64,000 bases of DNA from Paenibacillus planticolens (GTDB taxonomy: Bacteria > Bacillota > Bacilli > Paenibacillales > NBRC-103111): the NCBI RefSeq assembly GCF_013141725.1, contig NZ_WHNZ01000022.1, forward strand, positions 1 through 64,000. Reading direction: 5' to 3'. The position numbers and the translations under genes were made by a program. The notes under the pieces were generated by a model, which saw only the letters and a program-made list of their open reading frames with translations, made no database searches and was not told the origin of the DNA. Position 1 is the stretch's first letter. Each line of letters starts with the position of its first letter. Shown here in pieces: positions 47,229 to 57,100 of the stretch.

Positions 47229-48392
47229 CTACAACGTCTCCGTATTAAGCGTAAATCCTTCGATCACGACGTCTTCGTCAACCTCGATCAAAATACATCT
47301 TTTCCCTTGATAATTCACCTGTCTCACGTACTTCAAATCTTGCGGACTAACCGAAATCGTGGCCACCTTCGTCTCGATCTTAATCGATTTCGAAGTAAAC
47401 TTCGGAATAACGCTGCTCGCTTTAAGTTCATAATTTTTGTCGTCAACGATGTTTTGGAACGCTCGTTCCACCTTTTCCATCGTCACGTCCTCCACGCCGC
47501 TCACCGCGAGCATGCGTTCCACATCTTTATAATCCAGCTTTGCAGGCTCTTCCTCCTCGTTGGACTCGATGACCCGATGAATTTCCTCGTACACGTGAGC
47601 GATCGTAGCAGCATCCAGATGTTCGCCCGCCACTTCCTTCACGATTTCCTCAAAAATGGCTCTCTCTTCGAGCGCCGTCACGGTCTTCTCGGCATTTAAG
47701 ACTTGCTCGATGAATTGTGGATTCGGTTCATGCGCTTTCCCCGCGCAATACAGAATACGATTTACGTCGGAATAGTTGTCCGTCACGCTAGGGTAGAAAA
47801 AACCTTGCTCCGGCGTATTCAATTTGACGATCGGATCTACGAAGACATTATACTTAAATTCCCTCTCGACATAATCAAACATGAGCGTTTTCCGCTGTTG
47901 TTCCGTGGAATTCACGCTGCACAAAATGAACAGATTCGCGAACATCTCGTCCTTTCCGGTCTCCTCGGCTTCATCGTTCCTTGCCTTTGTCGGCTTGGAA
48001 TATTGCCCGCGGACGAAAGTAATCACCGTATCCTGTTCGTATGTGGTGTCCGCCAGCATCTTCTCCACTAACAAAAGCATCAGATCTTGCCACTCTTCCG
48101 GATTGCCAGTCACCAAGCCTTGGTGAAGAAGCACCTGCGTAGGTTGTTCCGCTTCCTCCTGAAACTTTAACTCGTACAGCTTATGATCTAATTCACCGGT
48201 CAGCAGTTTTTTAAAGTTTGCCATATAGAGTTCCTGTTTCTCCCTGTCCACTAGGGCGAAAGGCTGACGCTCGTAATGATAGATCTCGTTGGTTTCCTTC
48301 ATAATGTACACGTTAAAAATGTCGTATAGGCGAAGCATCTCGTTATCCAATTTAAATTGCTTGCGAATATGTGCGATTTCTTTCTTTATCAT
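47229..48392 (-). CDS. DUF4317-family protein
   Basis: A 387-residue cytosolic protein matching the uncharacterised DUF4317 family. It begins MIKKEIAHIRKQFKLDN with VYIMKETNEIYHYERQPFAL, contains LFILCSVNSTEQQRKTLMFD and IILYCAGKAHEPN-like stretches, and ends in an acidic beta-rich tail. No catalytic motif, signal or membrane helix is seen. It stands alone between a metal pump and the Sfp gene, with its own terminator. Function unknown. Confidence 0.82.
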   Translation of the reverse strand: MIKKEIAHIRKQFKLDNEMLRLYDIFNVYIMKETNEIYHYERQPFALVDREKQELYMANFKKLLTGELDHKLYELKFQEEAEQPTQVLLHQGLVTGNPEEWQDLMLLLVEKMLADTTYEQDTVITFVRGQYSKPTKARNDEAEETGKDEMFANLFILCSVNSTEQQRKTLMFDYVEREFKYNVFVDPIVKLNTPEQGFFYPSVTDNYSDVNRILYCAGKAHEPNPQFIEQVLNAEKTVTALEERAIFEEIVKEVAGEHLDAATIAHVYEEIHRVIESNEEEEPAKLDYKDVERMLAVSGVEDVTMEKVERAFQNIVDDKNYELKASSVIPKFTSKSIKIETKVATISVSPQDLKYVRQVNYQGKRCILIEVDEDVVIEGFTLNTETL

Positions 48393-48529
48393 GATCCTTC
48401 AGTCATCTCCTAAGAAGTGAAATGGCCTAACCAAAACTACTTCCTGTATGTTAATTCATAATTATAGATTTCACAACAATTTTGAAAATCTATCTTCCTG
48501 GGCAATGGCATGAAAATACAGCAAATTTA

Positions 48530-48538
48530 TGGTAAAAT
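48530..48538 (+). promoter_or_regulatory. Extended -10 promoter candidate for the Sfp-type gene
   Basis: TGGTAAAAT is an extended -10 (TGn-TAAAAT). A weak -35 (ATGAAA at 48510-48515) lies 17 bases upstream. The start codon at 48577 is about 38 bases downstream. Confidence 0.4.
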
Positions 48539-48576
48539 GCCATAAAACAAATACACGATGAATGGTGATAAGTTGG

Positions 48577-49311
48577 ATGGATAACGTGAAACCGTTTCTG
48601 ATTGCTGTACAGATAGAAAATGAAATACCAGATGAAACGTTCGACAACTACTTAGCGTTATTGCCTGAAGATCACAGAAATTCGGTTATGAAGTATAAAA
48701 CAAAAGATGATCGTGATCGCGCATTACTAGGTGCATTATTAATTCGATTTCATGTAAGCAAATTGTGTTCAATTCCTTTGCAAGCCATTGTTATTCACAA
48801 AAATAAATACGGCAAACCGTACTTGCCTATGTTCCCCGATATCCATTTTAATTTATCTCATTCGGGGAATTGGGTTGTCTTCATCATTGGAGAGAAAGCT
48901 GTCGGAGTTGATGCCGAGCAAATCAAGGAAATCGATATCTCAGCAGCTGCTTCTTTTTTCTCAAGCACAGAGCTTCAATTGTTATCCTCTTATGAAGGAC
49001 ATCGAAAGTTAGAATGTTTCTATGACTTGTGGACGCTCAAAGAAAGCTATATAAAGGCGCTGGGGGAAGGATTGTCTATTCCGCTTGACTCTTTCTGGAT
49101 AGAGTTGGAACCGTTCATTACCGTTCATACGCGTAAAGGCAATCAAAACTGGCATTTCAAACAGTATGCGCTCGGCGATGCCTACAAACTCTCCGTCTGC
49201 AGCGCTCATTCTTCGCTGCCTGAAAAAGTAACCAGAATGACGTCGAACGAACTTCTAGACCAGGTGTCACTTCATGTTTCCGCGCAAATAGCTTCGGGTC
49301 ACAAACTATGA
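48577..49311 (+). CDS. Sfp-type 4'-phosphopantetheinyl transferase
   Basis: A 244-residue enzyme that transfers phosphopantetheine from CoA to carrier-protein serines. The Sfp signature is present: VGVDAEQI (magnesium-binding Asp and Glu), then about 40 residues later LWTLKESYIKALGEGL. FNLSHSGNWVVFII is the usual substrate block. The start at 48577 (MDNVKP) is chosen over 48562 because GGTGAT lies 7 bases upstream. It is convergent with the chemotaxis gene and 1.9 kb from the NRPS, whose two carrier domains it probably activates. Confidence 0.9.
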   Translation: MDNVKPFLIAVQIENEIPDETFDNYLALLPEDHRNSVMKYKTKDDRDRALLGALLIRFHVSKLCSIPLQAIVIHKNKYGKPYLPMFPDIHFNLSHSGNWVVFIIGEKAVGVDAEQIKEIDISAAASFFSSTELQLLSSYEGHRKLECFYDLWTLKESYIKALGEGLSIPLDSFWIELEPFITVHTRKGNQNWHFKQYALGDAYKLSVCSAHSSLPEKVTRMTSNELLDQVSLHVSAQIASGHKL

Positions 49312-49340
49312 CGACGATTCATCATAGCCTGTGACCCGAA
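49293..49340. other. Long hairpin at the Sfp/chemoreceptor convergent junction
   Basis: TTCGGGTCACA (49293-49303) pairs perfectly with TGTGACCCGAA (49330-49340). An inner CTATGA/TCATAG stem (49306-49311 with 49322-49327) extends it. The left arm overlaps the last Sfp codons. No T run follows on either strand, so it is not a standard terminator. It could protect 3' ends or stop convergent transcription. Confidence 0.5.
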
Positions 49341-49356
49341 TGAGTCAGCGTTCATA

Positions 49357-50634
49357 TTATCGTTTTGTGTTGATTTTGCGCTTCAGTTCGTCGGTCAACG
49401 TAGACAATGTGTTTGCCGCTTCCAAGGTTTGACCCATGGAGGAGAAATGTTCCTCGGACGCTGCACGGATATTGTCCATTTCCGATCTTGCATTGTCGAA
49501 GATCTTCTCTGTCTGACCTAGGGAATCGGTCACTTCCTCTGTATGTGCCGAAATTTCCTCTACGGCTGCAGATACTTCCTGAATTTGCGTGCTCACCTCT
49601 TCGATCGAGGTTTGAATATACAAGAATGTCGTACCGGCGTGATTCAACGAATCAAGCCCTTTCTTCATATCCGCTGCCACATCTGCGGAAGAAAGAATAG
49701 CTTCATTCGCTTCTTGTTGAATCATACCGTTAATCAGTCTCACCTGCTTCGCAGATTCCGCTGATTGCTCGGCCAGCTTGCGCACTTCGCTTGCAATAAC
49801 GGAAAACCCGCTGCCGTATTCACCTGCGCGTGCTGCTTCAATCGCAGCATTCAAAGCAAGCAGATGCGTCTGGCTGGACAGTTCCGTAATGACCGAAACG
49901 AAGGTCTCTACTTCCTTGGAGCGATCTCCAAGTCGATTCACTTGCACTAGCATTCTCTCCAAAGCTTCATCCGTTTGGGTGATTTGGGCAATTGCTTGCT
50001 GAATCGTTTCTCCGCCCATGGCCGCCTTATGGGATGTTTCACCGGAAGTGCTTGCTACTTCGTCGGAACTGCTGGCAATCTGCTGAATGGCGGAGGAAAT
50101 CTCCGTCATCGTTCTAACGGTGGTTTGCAGAACTTCCATCTGCCTCTTAGAATCTTCCGCCACGTTTCGAGTTGATTCGCTAATAAGGTCCGCAACAAAG
50201 TGTCCTACTTCCGAAGTTGACTTCACCAGATCAACAGCTGAATTAACGTCAGTCACGAAATTCTCTGCTCCTCCAACAACTTCTTGCAGCGTATGTGACA
50301 CCCGATGGAAATCGTGTGCAGCCTCCTGCGTTGTCGTGCTGCTGAAGTTCAATTCGCTTTCCGATAAATCCCCATCGGCCACACGCTTAATTTCAGCCGC
50401 TAAAAGAATCAGGTCGCTTTCCGCATGACGCTTGGCACGGCTTATCACCACATAAGCTCCTCCGAAGCACGCGAGAGCGACCACAATAATACCGATCAAG
50501 AAGGAAGCCCAGCCTCTTCCAGGCATGAAAAACAGAAATGACAGGACAAACGGCAGCAGCGCTATGACCGATGAAGAGATAATGATCTGTTTATCTTTAA
50601 AAGAATCTTTAAAAGAATTCAATGTATACACCAA
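49357..50634 (-). CDS. Methyl-accepting chemotaxis-type signalling protein without external sensor
   Basis: A 425-residue membrane protein. Two adjacent helices (about residues 17-36 and 42-64) are separated only by PGRGW, so there is no extracytoplasmic ligand domain. A HAMP-like linker and a long coiled-coil MCP signalling domain follow. The conserved hairpin tip is [20 protein letters not shown] followed by [19 protein letters not shown]. It should activate CheA or report an internal signal. The likely start is TTG at 50634, with no clear ribosome site. A terminator hairpin lies only 29 bases upstream, leaving little room for a promoter. Confidence 0.82.
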   Translation of the reverse strand: MVYTLNSFKDSFKDKQIIISSSVIALLPFVLSFLFFMPGRGWASFLIGIIVVALACFGGAYVVISRAKRHAESDLILLAAEIKRVADGDLSESELNFSSTTTQEAAHDFHRVSHTLQEVVGGAENFVTDVNSAVDLVKSTSEVGHFVADLISESTRNVAEDSKRQMEVLQTTVRTMTEISSAIQQIASSSDEVASTSGETSHKAAMGGETIQQAIAQITQTDEALERMLVQVNRLGDRSKEVETFVSVITELSSQTHLLALNAAIEAARAGEYGSGFSVIASEVRKLAEQSAESAKQVRLINGMIQQEANEAILSSADVAADMKKGLDSLNHAGTTFLYIQTSIEEVSTQIQEVSAAVEEISAHTEEVTDSLGQTEKIFDNARSEMDNIRAASEEHFSSMGQTLEAANTLSTLTDELKRKINTKR

Positions 50635-50662
50635 CCCAACAACTTTTTTTTACATTAATTTT

Positions 50663-50691
50663 GAAAAAAGCCTGGAACCCAGGCTTTTTTC
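50663..50691. terminator. Bidirectional intrinsic terminator
   Basis: A perfect 13-bp stem (50663-50675 with 50679-50691) with a 3-base loop. It has A6 on one side and T6 on the other. It follows the STAS-like gene and directly precedes the chemoreceptor gene. Confidence 0.85.
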
Positions 50692-50703
50692 AAATACAGT
50701 CAT

Positions 50704-51045
50704 TTAGTTCAAGTATGCTTCCGCATCTTCCAATTTTTCGAAGGAAAGGACGATATCTCCAAACATCCGTTTCATTTGCATTTTCGAGACAGCGGATCCT
50801 GTAAAGTAAGCCCATTTAGAAAGGCCCTTTTGAACGGACAGCTCTCCCAGCGGCCCTAACGCCACCGCTACTTCCTGAGTGAACAATTTGCCTTCGCTCA
50901 AGTCAGTTAAGCCAGTAAAGCCTGGTTTTACTTGAGTAAGGACTTTATTAAATTCCTGTATATACGTTTCTACTTCTTCCATCGTGATGCTTTGTACTTT
51001 AACAGTAATTCTGTTCTTTGCTTGGTCGTAAGAAATTTGAAACAT
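50704..51045 (-). CDS. Small STAS/SpoIIAA-like protein
   Basis: A 113-residue soluble protein. ISYDQAKNRITVKVQ, then VETYIQEFNKVLTQVKPGFT, GLTDLSEGKLFTQEVAVALG and KMQMKRMFGDIVLSFEKLED suggest an alternating beta-alpha fold like STAS or SpoIIAA-like (lipid-binding or regulatory) proteins. That is a tentative fold guess. AGGAGG-type sequence precedes the ATG. A terminator separates it from the chemoreceptor gene. Function unknown. Confidence 0.6.
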   Translation of the reverse strand: MFQISYDQAKNRITVKVQSITMEEVETYIQEFNKVLTQVKPGFTGLTDLSEGKLFTQEVAVALGPLGELSVQKGLSKWAYFTGSAVSKMQMKRMFGDIVLSFEKLEDAEAYLN

Positions 51046-51190
51046 GGTCTTACCTCCTGAAGTGTTTAAAATAAGTACTACTTTGATTTTACCAAAATTT
51101 ACTTTGAAGTAAAGAAAAATTTGTCGTATTTAGCAGTTTTATGAAAGGAACAATGTCGAATTATGTATTTTTTAGATAATACATGTCGAA

Positions 51191-54100
51191 TTATAAGAAA
51201 CCAACCTCTTTGCAGTAAGCGATCATAGCGTTGATCTGCTTGGGCTCAACAGCTTTCCATGAGAAGCCGAGCAGGTTCAATGCGGCAACGGTTTTCATTA
51301 CGGAAGTTTCGAATACCGTCTCATTATGATGCTGTTCCAGCCAGCCATAGTGCAGCATAATCTTCTCGATCTCATCTCGGCAGTCGTCCGCCTCGTATTT
51401 CGCCGTCATATAATCGATGAATTGTTCGAATGATCCTGGCTTCACGTCCCACTCCAACCGTCCGTCTGCCAAAATGCGGTGCAAGCTTTCGCGATGCGGA
51501 TTGAATAGATGGAAAATCTCATTCTGCAGTGCTTCTGGCTGCATAAGCAGTACAATCGCCCTGCTCACCGCATCGACATATGAGAAATCCGTGTCCGGTT
51601 CCATCTCAGGCACCATGCCAAGCCGGATGAACGATTGAATCATCGTGTAGAACGCGTTTTCCCCGATATTTTCTTGAAATTTTCCAGTTTCGGAATGAAA
51701 CACGATGTTGCCGATTCTGTAAATGCTCGATCGAATGCCCGTTTCTCTGGCAAGAACTACTCTTCGCTCGGCTTCATGCTTCGTTTTGGCATAATAGTTC
51801 TCATACTGCTGTCCAAGATCAAGATCATACTCCGTAAAGTAAACGGCTGACTCGCCTGCGATCGTGCCCGATGCCACGCCTAGGGTAGAAATATGATGAA
51901 TGTCCTTGCGTTGGTTCAACTCAGCGAATGTTAGCAGCCGGTCAGTAGCAATAATGTTGTGTTGTTCAAAATAGTCGTAAGTCCCATAATGCTTCACTGT
52001 TGCTGCTGAATGCACAATGCCGTCAACGGTGCGGGACAGCTCCAGATAGGTCTCCTCCGGCAAACCAAACCGCTCTTGCGTCAGGTCTCCCCGATACACC
52101 TTAATCCTGCGGAGCATAGCCTCATCCACGAGTGAGCCAAAATAGAAAGCCAATTTCTCTTTCATGCGGTGGGCAGCTTGCTCGTCGGAATCTCCTCGTA
52201 CGATAACATGGACAGTCCATGAGGTCGTGCTCAGCATATCGCGCAGCAGATGAATGCCTAAATATCCGGTCGCGCCAGTCAGCAGCACATGGCTGTATGC
52301 AACTTTCTTTGTCACATCTAAATTGTCATACTTCTCATTCTTCAAGCGATAAACTTCCTTGCTATCGTCAAAGGAAGGAGCGGATTGGGCGTTGTGAGCA
52401 TTTTTCAGCTGCGCTAATTTATCCATTAGTCGATTGTTCGTCGTCTTGACTTTGGCAGACAAAGCGGCAATCGTCTGATGCTCGAACACATCGTTAATGC
52501 CGATTTCAAACTGCTGCTGCAGTCTGGCTACCATGACCGCCGCTTTAAGCGAATGTCCGCCCAGTTCGAAGAAATTATCGTGAATGCCGATTCGGGCTAC
52601 ACCAAGGAGATCCTGCCATACTTCTGCAATCCGGCTTTCCGTCTCTGTCCGTGGCGCTACATAATCGCTGCCCGAATGCAATTGTCCCAGCTCAGGCTCG
52701 GGAAGGGCCCTGCGGTCGATCTTGCCGTTTGGCGTCAACGGCAAAGCCGGCAGCTGTACGAAGTAGGAAGGAATCATGTAATCCGGCAAGCTTTCAGCCA
52801 GATGGCTCCGCAGTACCATGACGCTTAGCTCTTCCTCAACAGCGATATATGCGCATAAGTATTTGCCTCCGCTGCCATCTTCTTTGGCTAACACAATCGA
52901 TTCTTTGACGCTTGCATAATTGAGCAGCGTGTTCTCGATTTCTCCCAGCTCGATACGGAATCCGCGAATTTTCACCTGATGGTCCAGTCTTCCTAGAAAC
53001 TCGAGCGTACCGTCTTCATTCCATCGAGCCAAATCGCCTGTTTTGTACATTCTTCCTTCTTCTGCATAAGGGTCCGGCAAATAACGTTCCGCTGTCAAAT
53101 GATCTTGGCCGTAATAGCCTCTGCCTACGCAATCACCCGCAATATATAACTCGCCTGGCACTCCCGGCGGCTGAACCTGCAGACGATCGTTTAGAATGTA
53201 AATGCTTGTGTTTGCAATCGGTCGGCCGATCGGCGGAATTTCCGGAATATCACCGTTCGGATCAATCGTATACGTTGTGGCCACGTGAGTTTCCGAAGGC
53301 CCGTAGTGATTGTGCAAATACACCTGATAACGTCGCAAATGCTCCCTGAACTTCTCCGGAACGATAAGCTGCTCGCCAGCCGTAATAATATGGCGAACCG
53401 AAGTCGGGAACCGGTCTGCGTATTCCTTCTCGTTTAAGATGAATTTGAGAAACGAAACAGGCATAAACAGAATATTGATTCCTTCGTCTTCAATCACTTG
53501 AAGCAGCTTGCCAACCTCACGGCGAGTATCGTTTGTAACTAAATATAAAGTACCGCCCGCAAGCAGGGTGGACCAAATTTCCTGTGAGCATACATCAAAG
53601 CTCAGTGTCGTAAATTGCAGCACTTTCCCGCTATAATCCACGTTAGTCTGCGTAAATTCATATTGAAGCAAATTCACCATATTGCCGTGCTCCAGCATGA
53701 CACCTTTCGGCTTGCCTGTCGTTCCAGACGTATAAATAACATATAGCAAATTGTGCGCTTTGCTGCGGTTTTGAGGATTATCTGCCTGCTCGCTATAGAC
53801 TGATTCCTGGTTCAGGTACAGTTCTCCGCCTTCAAATGTTGTTTTGCCGGCCAAATGCGTTTGCGTCAGCAGCAGCCTTGCCCCGCTGCTCGATAGCATA
53901 TAGTTCACTCGATCTTGCGGATATTCCGGATCGATAGGGACATAAGCGCCGCCAGCTTTTAGAATGCCGAGCAGTCCAACAATCATCTCCAGCGATCTAT
54001 CGGTCATGAGTCCTACGACTTCATCGGCCTGAATGCCTTTATCAATTAACGTTCCGGCCAGACGATTAGCCTTCTCGTTCAGCTCCCGGTATGTCAGCTT

Positions 54101-57100
54101 TTCGTTCCCGAATACAAGAGCGGGATGATCCGGCGTCTGCAGCGCCTGTTCCTCGAACAACGTCTGAATAGTCGCTTCCTTACGGTACGGAACAGCCGTA
54201 TCGTTCAAGCCGTAGACCTGCTCATGAACTTCCGTCTCGTCCAGCAAAACAATTTCCGACAGCTGCAGCTGACTCGACGAAACAGCCGCTTGAAGAATGC
54301 GGATATAGTGCCGGATCATCCGTTCCACAGTGTCCTGTCTAAACAAATCTGTGCAGTATTGGAAATCGATGCGCACAGCCGCTTCCGATTCATTGACATC
54401 CACCATCAGATCATATTTGGCAATCGGCTCCACGTATGGGGCTACCGTTACCTCGGATCCTTCCATTGACGGTGCGGTTCGTCCTGTATTTTGCATAACA
54501 AACAAGGTGTCAAACAACGGGTTCCGCCCGGGAACGCGAGGTATGTTCAAATCCTGAAGCAGGTGCTCCAGCTCATATTCCTGATGCTCAATAGCGCCGA
54601 GAACGCAAGCTCTGATTTCCTGCAAAAACACGGAGAACGACTTATTCTTTTCCGGATAACTCCGCAAGGGCAGCGTATTAACAAACATGCCTATCATATG
54701 CTGCATCTCATTTTCAGTACGACAAGCGAAAGGAGCGCCAACAACGATGTCCTCCTGCCCGGAATAACGGGCAAGCAGCACGTTATAAGCAGCAAATAAA
54801 ATCATATACAGCGTCGTATCGGAGGAAGCTGCAAGCTTCTTCAAACCATCCGTCATTTCAGCTTCGAGCTGAATCGAAACCGTATTTCCTTTGAAGCTCT
54901 GAACGAGCGGACGCTCCATATCGGTTGGCAGATGCAGAATCGGGATTTCACCCGCCAGCGCCGACTTCCAGTAATTTTGCAGGGCATTTCGGGCAGTTAC
55001 ATTTTCCTGTTTCCCGTACCATACGGCAAAATCTTTAAACTGAAGGGAGAGCGCAGGGAGTTCTTCCCCTCCGTACAGCTTGCTCCACTCTTCGAAAAAC
55101 AGATGCATCGAGACGCCATCCACGGCTATATGGTGGAAATCAAGCAGCAAGTAATGCAGATCGTCCGAGCAGGAAACCAAAGCGGTCCGCATCAAAGGGG
55201 CCTCTTCCAGATCGAAAGGCTGCACGAATTCGCGCATGATGTCTGCTACTTCTGTAGCGCCAGCTGTAAAAACTTGCAGCCTGAACGGAATGTAGTCCCT
55301 AATTGTTTGTAGAATCTCTTCTCCGACCCATTGGAAAGAGGTGCGCAGCATGTCGTGACGGTCAATGAGCTGTTGAATCGTTTGTTCCAGCCTGCCCACA
55401 TCAAGCTTGCCTTCGATACGAAGCAGCATTGGCGTGTTGTAGGCAGTTCCGACGCCTTCCATTTGCTCTATCAGATACATACGACGCTGAGCCGGGTAAA
55501 CAGGATAATGCTCCATCGCCGGCGCCGGCTCGATAACGGGACGGATTGCGTCGGCACGGCTCATTCCGGCAATTCTCAATGCTTGTTCTCTGACCGTCGT
55601 ATACTGGAACAAGTCGGTGATCGGCAATCGCACGCCGAAACGCTGCTCGATTTGTCCACGCAGTAAGGCTGCTTGCAGGGAATGACCGCCGATTTCGAAG
55701 AACCGTTCATCAGCGCCAATATTGGCAAGCCCCAAAATCTTCTGCCATAACTCTATGAGTTGGCTTTCTGTTTCGTTCGCTGCCGGCGTAGACACAGCCG
55801 ATTCTACCGCTCGCTCAGGTTCTGGCAGCGCACGTCGGTCTACTTTGCCATTGGCATTTACGGGCAAGCTGGATAATGTCACAAAACGTGCTGGAACCAT
55901 ATAGTCCGGCAAGCGAATAGACAGAAAGTCGGCAAGCTCCCGGTGCGTGCAGCTCTCCGGAACAACTACATACGCACATAGATAGTTGGCACCGTTCTGA
56001 TCCTCGCGAGCCATTACCACGCAATCTTTAACCGCATCGTGCTGCAGAAGCTGCTGTTCTATTTCTCCGATTTCAATACGAAAACCGCGAATTTTCACCT
56101 GATGGTCGATGCGTCCGAGAAATTCAATCGTGCCGTCAGGCAGCCATCTGGCAAGATCACCGGTCCGATACATGCGCTCACCCTGAGCGTACGGGTGAGA
56201 AACGAACTTCTCCGAAGTCAGGTCGGGTCTGTGCAAATAGCCCCGGGCGAGGCCGGCACCGCTCACGCACAGCTCGCCGGCCATGCCAATCGGCTGCAGC
56301 TTGCCTGCCGCATCCAAAATGAGGATTTGGCTGTTATAAACCGGTTTGCCGATTGGAATGTTATCCGTCAGCTGCGTCACCTTGTGCGAGGTCGTTACGA
56401 CGGCATTTTCGGTCGGACCGTAGCAGTTAAATAGCTCGTAACTTTTTGCACGGAAAGTCTTTAATTTATCTCCGCCTGTTAGCAGCACACGCAAGGAGGT
56501 GTTTTCCAGTCCCATAAACTGCTCACATAGCTGAGTCGGCAAAAAGCTGATCGTAATTCCTTGTTGATGGAAAAAGGCATTCAGTTCTTCGCTATCGAGG
56601 CGAATTTCATCGGGAACCATGCTGAGAGACGCACCTGAAATGAGATAAGGGAATATTTCCCAAACGGAAGCATCAAAACCAAAACCTGCATATTTGGCTG
56701 CTCGGTCAAGCTCTGTCACATGAAAATACTTCTGGTGCCACTGAGCCAAATTCACTAGCGATCGGTGCTCAATCATAACACCCTTCGGCGTTCCTGTTGA
56801 ACCAGACGTGTAGATGATATAGGCCAAGTCGGTCGGCTTCACTTCAATCGGATTCGCTGAAGCTTCTTCAGCCTTCAGCCATTCGTCGTTAACGGACCAC
56901 ACTTCTCCTTGGAAAGCAACCTCCGGGCGAATGCCGGGTGTCGTTAACATAAGACGTGTCTGGCTGTCTTCCAGCATAAACCGTACTCGTTCGGCCGGAT
57001 AATTCGGATCGATCGGCAAGTAAGCCGCCCCTGCCTTCAGAATGCCGAGAATCGAGACAATCATCTGCGTAGAAGCGCCGGCCATGATGCCAACAATGTC

